From a virus: a DNA stretch of 28,757 nt. Every line of letters starts with the position of its first letter. Within the stretch, counting starts at the first letter, position 1. Made by a program: the position numbers and the translations under genes. Under the pieces are notes generated by a model, which made no database searches, was not told the origin of the DNA, and saw only the letters and a program-made list of their open reading frames with translations. The stretch lies in the IMG/VR virus record IMGVR_UViG_3300032322_000756, positions 1 through 28,757 of that record. One strand, 5' to 3'. This document shows, one piece after another, positions 24,805-28,757 of the stretch.

Positions 24805-25508
24805 TATTGATTCTTCCCATTGTGTATACAACTCAACACAGGGCAATGCTTGCGGCATAAGCCGCTTGTCTTTGGGTTCCAAACCCCAGTGCTATAGGCT
24901 TCTAACAACCTATCGTAATGCCCCGTCCATTTTTGCCATGCACCTTCTTGCATCTCGTGGTCGTACTTATCCTTCACGAAAGCATTACACACCACAAAAA
25001 GTAATCCTGCCTTGACTTGCGTGATCTCAGGAAAGTGTTTGAAGATAGCTAGGGCCATAAGCTCTAGCTGATCCTTGTCTGCGTATTGGGCAGACTTTCC
25101 TGTCTTGTAATCAACAATAAAAGCTTTGTTGCGTTCTCGGTCAAGAATTGCCAAGTCCACAATCCCACGCCACCAAACATTTTTACTACCAAAGGTGCAA
25201 GGCTTAAAGTCTCTGGTAAGACCCATGCGGTATTCGCACAGCTTCTCCCCTTCCATGCTATTGAGTTTGTCCAAAGCTTCTTTAGCAAAGTTGAAATACT
25301 CAGGCAGGGGGGTGCCTTCCTTGATGTAATCTTCTGCGGCTTTGTGAAACCTCCCCCCGTAAAGGGTAGCCTCGGTAGGGGGTTCGGTAACGTCTTTGAT
25401 TACCCTAAGATGGAAATACTTTTTAGGGCATTGCTCAAATAGCTTTATGCTGCTGTAGCTCCAAACTGGGGCTATGGGTGCTTTGGGTTGCAATTTTGTC
25501 TCGAACAT
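24804..25508 (-). CDS. Cas4/RecB-like PD-(D/E)XK nuclease, likely with Fe-S cluster
   Basis: The 234-residue protein follows the PDDEXK_1 order: WSYSSIKLFEQCPKKYF (residues 16-32, including Cys27), GRFHKAAEDYI with His55 (52-62), WWRGIVDLAI with Asp118, AFIVDYKTGK with catalytic Asp133 and Lys135, and QLELMAL with Gln147. The C-terminal Cys218, Cys222 and Cys227 (GLCRKHCPVLSC), together with Cys27, form the four-cysteine layout used by AddB and Cas4 proteins to bind a 4Fe-4S cluster. It is likely a single-strand-directed exonuclease used in recombination or replication. An ATG 36 bases farther upstream is open, but MFETKLQPKAP fits better just ahead of the conserved start. Neither start has a clear ribosome site. 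The 5' end overlaps the small upstream gene. Confidence 0.85.
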   Translation of the reverse strand: MFETKLQPKAPIAPVWSYSSIKLFEQCPKKYFHLRVIKDVTEPPTEATLYGGRFHKAAEDYIKEGTPLPEYFNFAKEALDKLNSMEGEKLCEYRMGLTRDFKPCTFGSKNVWWRGIVDLAILDRERNKAFIVDYKTGKSAQYADKDQLELMALAIFKHFPEITQVKAGLLFVVCNAFVKDKYDHEMQEGAWQKWTGHYDRLLEAYSTGVWNPKTSGLCRKHCPVLSCIHNGKNQ

Positions 25509-25653
25509 GTCTGAGTGCCGTAAGGGTAGTAAGGATACAACCATACGCTTTTATTGGGTCATTTTCAAGCAAGTTTCGTTTCATCTCTTTTAGTGCACTC
25601 TCAGCTTTTATTAGCTCTACAACGTAGTCGTCGTGTTCAGCAATCACCATAAC
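25435..25653 (-). CDS. Small helical protein, function unknown
   Basis: This 72-residue reading frame starts 17 bases inside the 3' end of the DNA polymerase gene, behind GGGGAAAG. It ends inside the nuclease gene, overlapping it by about 74 bases. The first 50 residues look like two amphipathic helices (DDYVVELIKAESALKEMKRNL, then IKAYGCILTTLTALRHVRD); the tail is Gln/Ser-rich. It bridges an otherwise empty gap of about 130 bases between polymerase and nuclease, the main reason to accept it. No family recognised. A longer frame to 25767 runs antiparallel to nothing but lies inside the polymerase gene in another phase, so I reject that extension. Confidence 0.5.
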   Translation of the reverse strand, partial: VMVIAEHDDYVVELIKAESALKEMKRNLLENDPIKAYGCILTTLTALRHVRDKIATQSTHSPSLELQQHKAI

Positions 25654-27457
25654 TTTCCCCAATTCCCGATTCACAATTAATAGGTAAACCTTGCGCCCAA
25701 TAAGGCACCCAACGCATACATTCTTCCACATAATCCCGCGCTCGATACTGCTCCGTGGCGGGGGCAATACAAGCTATGGCGTCGTGGACGGTTAACACCA
25801 CACGGTATTCTTTTGCTATGCGCGTCATCTGCTCGCCAATGATGCACCTTGCTATGGCTTGGCAGACGTTCTCTATAACTTTCCCACCATAAATCTTGAT
25901 TTGCCCTTTGCGGGTTTTGTAAGAGAACTCGCTGCCATCTTCTGCCGACAGCCCGTCGTAACGCATCATTAACTTACTGGGTAGTTTAATCGCTTTGTGC
26001 TTGCCTATAACTTCTAGCACCCCCGGCTTACCAAGCGTTCCGTTGACGTTATCTGCCATCAAGTGAAGTGCGAACTGTGCTTCACGCCAAAGCCCAACAA
26101 TGTGTGGATTTGTTTTACGGTAAATATCAATGATCCGACGGCACTCATCAAGTTCTGTTTCAACCCCCATCGTCTTTAACTGCGCTTGAAACTTCGCTGC
26201 ACCCATGCCGTAACCAGCACCGAGAATTGTGGTCTTACCAACAAACCGCTGATCTTTCGTAACCTGATCTTCAGCTACGCCGTAGATCGCACTTGCCATC
26301 TTCTTATAAACATCTTCCTTGTTTGCGAAAGCCTGCACCAAGTCATCCTGCTGCGCCAACCATGCAAGCACCCGTGCCTCAATCTGCGAAGAGTCTGAGT
26401 CGATAATGACGTAACCCTTGGGTGGCAGGATGGCTTTCTTGAGTTTCCCTGCGTTGTCCCCCCGACTAGGCAAGTTTTGCAGGTTAAGGTTGTCCGACCC
26501 ACCCCATCTACCGGTGTGCGCTGCGTAGTATTTAAGGGGTACAGGCATATTGCCACGTTCAGCAATACCGATAAATCGCTCGGTGCGTGTTTCTTCTAAC
26601 GTTGACTTCGTACCAATCCGTGCAGCGACCAGAGCTTGCACCCGCTCATCAGGATGCTCAAGTAATGCTTTGAACTCCTCGTCATTCTTAGCTAACGCCA
26701 ATGTTTCTTTACCTGTGGTGGGGCTGATCTTTTTAGGCGGTTCCACACCAACTGAGCGCAACAAGTCCGCAAACTTCGGATTGCTCATCAAGTCATCTCG
26801 GTTTGCTGCGGCTTCGGATAACAGCTTTTCTTTACGCTCTTGAACCTCTTTCAAATGCTGCTCCAACAAATCCTTATCCAGGCGGAGCACAGGTTCAGTG
26901 AACATACGTAAAGTTAAATCGATGAGTTTGATTTCGTGCGGCGGAAAGTTCTTACCCATCATCAACCTATCAAAAAGTTTGTAGGTCAAGTCAACGTCGT
27001 TGATGCAGTAATCCCCGTAAGCCTCCAAACCTTCTTCAGTGAACTCGGTGCGGTGCATCCCTAATGCGTTAATAACTTCCGTGCCTTTGATACCGAGGTT
27101 ATAGCGTTCAGCTAAGGCTTTCAACGACCCGCCCACTTCCACACCATGCAAAGCCCTCGCCATAGACAGAGTGTCAAGCCATAACTTAGGGCGTATATCA
27201 AAAACCCAGTTAAGAATGGCACCATCAAACATAGCGTTATGAGCAAGGCCAGCACTATTCTCCCAATCGAATTGGTCGAGCCAGCCCTTAATCTGTTCAT
27301 GTGTCCCACTTGCCCACTCCGTTTGGTTGTCATCTACTTTCACCGCAACACCGATCACCTCAAAGAATGGGCTGCGTATGTACTCCTCAGTCGTCAATTT
27401 ACTCAGGGAGTATTCTCGGTTGTAGTACGTTTCAAAATCAATAGTTATTATTTTCAT
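25637..27457 (-). CDS. Family A DNA polymerase with 3'-5' proofreading exonuclease
   Basis: The 606-residue replicative polymerase carries exonuclease motifs DFET (Asp7, Glu9), HNAMFD (Asn74, Asp78) and YCIND (Tyr150, Asp154). The polymerase half has TGRWGGSDNLNLQNLP (315-330), motif A IIDSDSSQIEARV with Asp355, motif B RFVGKTTILGAGYG with Arg404, Lys408 and Tyr416, and motif C VHDA with His558 and Asp559. It lacks the 5'-3' exonuclease of bacterial Pol I, like T7-type enzymes. The residue aligned with E. coli Phe762 is Leu412, and motif C has Ala560 where Pol I has Glu. The C-terminal ESYGDC ending is typical of this phage group. GAGG precedes the ATG by 5 bases; the start lies 20 bases inside the upstream gene. 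Confidence 0.95.
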   Translation of the reverse strand: MKIITIDFETYYNREYSLSKLTTEEYIRSPFFEVIGVAVKVDDNQTEWASGTHEQIKGWLDQFDWENSAGLAHNAMFDGAILNWVFDIRPKLWLDTLSMARALHGVEVGGSLKALAERYNLGIKGTEVINALGMHRTEFTEEGLEAYGDYCINDVDLTYKLFDRLMMGKNFPPHEIKLIDLTLRMFTEPVLRLDKDLLEQHLKEVQERKEKLLSEAAANRDDLMSNPKFADLLRSVGVEPPKKISPTTGKETLALAKNDEEFKALLEHPDERVQALVAARIGTKSTLEETRTERFIGIAERGNMPVPLKYYAAHTGRWGGSDNLNLQNLPSRGDNAGKLKKAILPPKGYVIIDSDSSQIEARVLAWLAQQDDLVQAFANKEDVYKKMASAIYGVAEDQVTKDQRFVGKTTILGAGYGMGAAKFQAQLKTMGVETELDECRRIIDIYRKTNPHIVGLWREAQFALHLMADNVNGTLGKPGVLEVIGKHKAIKLPSKLMMRYDGLSAEDGSEFSYKTRKGQIKIYGGKVIENVCQAIARCIIGEQMTRIAKEYRVVLTVHDAIACIAPATEQYRARDYVEECMRWVPYWAQGLPINCESGIGESYGDC

Positions 27458-27776
27458 GTGCGCCTCTGTAAATTAACGATCTCCACTTGGTTACGACCAT
27501 CCCGTGCACTGATCTACTAGTTGCACGAACCCAACTGTCTGCAACTACGATGTTGTCCCTTTTTGCTTGGAGAGCTATTGCCCCCCAAGCCCTGTCGTCA
27601 GGGGGGAAGGGCATGTCTGTGTTTGCTTTACGTACTTCTTCGGTAGTAAACAACTGATGGTTTATTGCGTGTTCTCTAAAAGCTGCGTATGCCGCAGCTC
27701 TCCATTCTTCCCCTGCATTGCTAGCGGCAATTTCAGCCATTGTATGTCCAAGAGCAAGTCCTTCGTGTTTGTCCAT
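27438..27776 (-). CDS. Putative small DNA-binding (winged-helix-like) protein
   Basis: The 112-residue protein has an N-terminal helix pair (EEWRAAAYAAFREHA, residues 23-37), then FTTEEVRKA (43-51), PPDDRAWGAIALQAKRDNIVV (58-78), and HGMVVTKWRS (91-100). A (F)TTE(D)VR helix followed by DxRAWGxVxxxAxRxGII is a pattern I have seen in phage replication regions; it suggests a winged helix that binds DNA, but no assigned function is known to me. AGGAG lies 8 bases before the ATG. Its stop is 20 bases inside the DNA polymerase gene, so the two are probably co-translated, and a replication accessory role is a fair inference. Confidence 0.65.
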   Translation of the reverse strand: MDKHEGLALGHTMAEIAASNAGEEWRAAAYAAFREHAINHQLFTTEEVRKANTDMPFPPDDRAWGAIALQAKRDNIVVADSWVRATSRSVHGMVVTKWRSLIYRGAHENNNY

Positions 27777-27786
27777 TTCATTTCTC

Positions 27787-27996
27787 CTAAAAAGGTGCTT
27801 CTTCTACATCACTCAAATCAGGTTTTTTAGCTACACGCACCAACACAACATCCCTGCGGTTGATAAATGCGTAGTGTGGGAAAGGCCAGTTATTGTCTGA
27901 GGGTATGCGTATGCACAACATACCATCCTCATCTTCCTTAACAACGTAGCCTATCTCCCCTGTGCTCCTGATACGTACTCGTGTGTCAGGTTGCAT
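27787..27996 (-). CDS. Small beta-barrel-like protein, function unknown
   Basis: This 69-residue frame reads as short beta strands: TRVRIRSTGEIGYVVK (5-20), GMLCIRI (25-31), and DVVLVRVAKKP (49-59), with an acidic end (LSDVEEAPF). The turn GEIGYVV resembles KOW/SH3-like barrels of small phage proteins, though this is only a visual likeness. It starts behind GGGGGT and overlaps the winged-helix gene by 11 bases; the next gene begins 10 bases after its stop. It is probably real because it keeps the operon closed, but no role can be assigned. Confidence 0.55.
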   Translation of the reverse strand: MQPDTRVRIRSTGEIGYVVKEDEDGMLCIRIPSDNNWPFPHYAFINRRDVVLVRVAKKPDLSDVEEAPF

Positions 27997-28330
27997 GTGG
28001 ACCCCCTATATTGAATGGGTTGTGGAATTGAAGCTTGTAAGGTTTAGCCTTCTTCACTTTATCTTTCTTTTCGATAGTGTAGTAGCCGTAAGCCCATCCT
28101 GATTTCTTACAGATAGAAGATTGACGCAGCATCAGCTCTCTTTCGATGATTCCTTGTTCAAGGAGCGGCATCAGTGAGTTGGATACGGCCTTGGTTGTAA
28201 CACCCAGCTTGCTCGCTAAGTCCTTGAGCGTCACAGGCGATGATCTTGTCTGCATATATTGAAGGCAGGCTTGCCCTCTGTCCTGTTTAGCTTTCATCCT
28301 GAGTTTGTGGATGCTCATCGTTGCACTCAT
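27986..28330 (-). CDS. Winged-helix/HTH transcriptional regulator-like protein
   Basis: The 114-residue protein has a predicted HTH with PVTLKDLASKLGVTTKAVSNSLMPLLEQGIIERE at about 32-65, where helix two and the recognition helix (TTKAVSNSLMPLL) and wing lead are clear. A short Cys/Trp segment (CKKSGWAYGYY) and a basic tail follow. The SVxRxLxxLLxxGxIxR-type spacing is that of MarR/DprA-like winged helices used as small phage regulators. The start ATG lies behind GGAGG and overlaps the preceding stop (ATGA). It is a candidate regulator of the leftward promoter near 22.9 kb, without direct evidence. A start at codon 5 is also possible. Confidence 0.65.
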   Translation of the reverse strand: MSATMSIHKLRMKAKQDRGQACLQYMQTRSSPVTLKDLASKLGVTTKAVSNSLMPLLEQGIIERELMLRQSSICKKSGWAYGYYTIEKKDKVKKAKPYKLQFHNPFNIGGPHAT

Positions 28331-28548
28331 TCATCCCTCCATGTGCCGTCCTTAAATATAAAACGTGTAAACAGTAACCTCCCATATGTGTCGTAGTGTG
28401 CTGCCATGCAGGGTGGATCGTTGTATGCCGGAGCGCGAGAGGGTAACCCCATGCCACTCGCCGTTTGATGCGGGAAGTAATACATCGTTGTTACAGCTTC
28501 TTTTGGTACGTCCGGTGGTGTAGTGAAATCATACAGTTCGCGTTTCAT
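28327..28548 (-). CDS. Hypothetical small protein
   Basis: This 73-residue frame shows no known motif. It is rich in Pro and Tyr (FTTPPDVPKEA, MYYFPHQTASG, RAPAYNDPP) and ends with a beta-like YGRLLFTRFIFKDGTWRDE. It begins 3 bases inside the upstream partial gene (ATGA) behind AAGGGG and shares ATGA with the next gene. The packing into the operon and the good ribosome site support it as a real gene. Function is unknown. Confidence 0.55.
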   Translation of the reverse strand: MKRELYDFTTPPDVPKEAVTTMYYFPHQTASGMGLPSRAPAYNDPPCMAAHYDTYGRLLFTRFIFKDGTWRDE

Positions 28549-28757
28549 TGCTCACCCCTTGCTCTGATGGCATCGGAAAAATTCAGCAGCACTGTTGCAG
28601 TCCAGCTTTGCAAGCGATGGTCAGCATCCATTGGGCTGAGGTCTACGTTCAAGAGCAAATTCGCACACGCCTCACGCTCATGTGCTGCAACAAGTGCGGC
28701 GAAGCGTTCAAATAATTCGAGGTTTGCGCCCGTGTATGAGACTGGGTTAAAACCAGC
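28545..28757 (-). CDS. Partial small phage protein, 5' end outside window
   Basis: The - strand frame is open from the right edge to a TGA at 28547-28545 and gives at least 70 residues. A helix-rich segment contains LELFERFAALVAAHEREACANLL and the end reads SDAIRARGEQ. The (H)ERExACA and AIRARG ending is a pattern of small phage proteins near replication genes that have no assigned function. The stop overlaps the ATG of the next gene (ATGA), as at other junctions here. Because the beginning is missing, length and start are unknown. Confidence 0.6.
   Translation of the reverse strand, partial: AGFNPVSYTGANLELFERFAALVAAHEREACANLLLNVDLSPMDADHRLQSWTATVLLNFSDAIRARGEQ

Noticed and set aside
24805-24882. 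Upstream extension of the HNH-like gene to 24882
   Set aside because: It lies wholly inside the nuclease gene in another frame; the ATG at 24804 shares a base with the nuclease stop and follows a GGAAG site, matching other junctions here.

Overview
This window is a piece of a tailed double-stranded DNA phage genome (free phage or prophage). No bacterial housekeeping gene, rRNA or tRNA was seen. Genes are packed almost end to end and many neighbours overlap by 1-8 bases (ATGA, TAATG and TGATG junctions). The content is two opposed modules: virion, lysis and ejection-type genes on the + strand, and DNA replication and recombination genes on the - strand. The family A DNA polymerase, AEP primase-helicase fusion, SNF2 helicase, Cas4-like nuclease and very large polyvalent protein together recall environmental podoviruses of the HMO-2011 type. 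That placement rests on recognised motifs, not on a search, and the host cannot be read from the sequence.

Left module (1-18175, +). It opens with the 3' end of a tail spike or fibre gene carrying a Peptidase_S74 intramolecular chaperone. A lysis pair follows: a 3TM-type holin and a T4-type (GH24) lysozyme. Next come two tail-type structural genes (685 and 466 aa), then four proteins with small-residue-rich, coiled-coil or low-complexity composition (352, 297, 657 and 575 aa). Three of these last four share a short glycine motif. The module ends with a 2624-residue protein that combines an L,D-transpeptidase-like (YkuD) domain, an HExxH metallopeptidase-like motif and a C-terminal region like large polyvalent protein-associated domain 38. 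Terminase, portal and capsid genes are not in the window.

Convergent junction (18176-18257). About 80 bases hold three hairpins. One, read leftward, is a standard intrinsic terminator for the replication operon.

Right module (18258-28757, -). In transcription order from the right edge: a partial small gene, a 73-aa orphan, a winged-helix-like protein, a 69-aa orphan, a 112-aa putative DNA-binding protein, family A DNA polymerase, a 72-aa orphan, a Cas4-like PD-(D/E)XK nuclease, an HNH-like protein with an EF-hand-like loop, and a SNF2 helicase. A near-consensus sigma70 promoter inside the helicase 3' end, overlapped by a perfect 19-bp palindrome, then starts a sub-operon: a conserved coiled-coil protein, an excisionase-like HTH protein, a zinc-binding single-strand-DNA-binding-like protein, the primase-helicase and a 75-aa protein. 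A structured leader precedes the primase-helicase. The right module would make the replisome and process DNA; the left module would make the particle, lyse the cell and provide proteins probably delivered into the next host.
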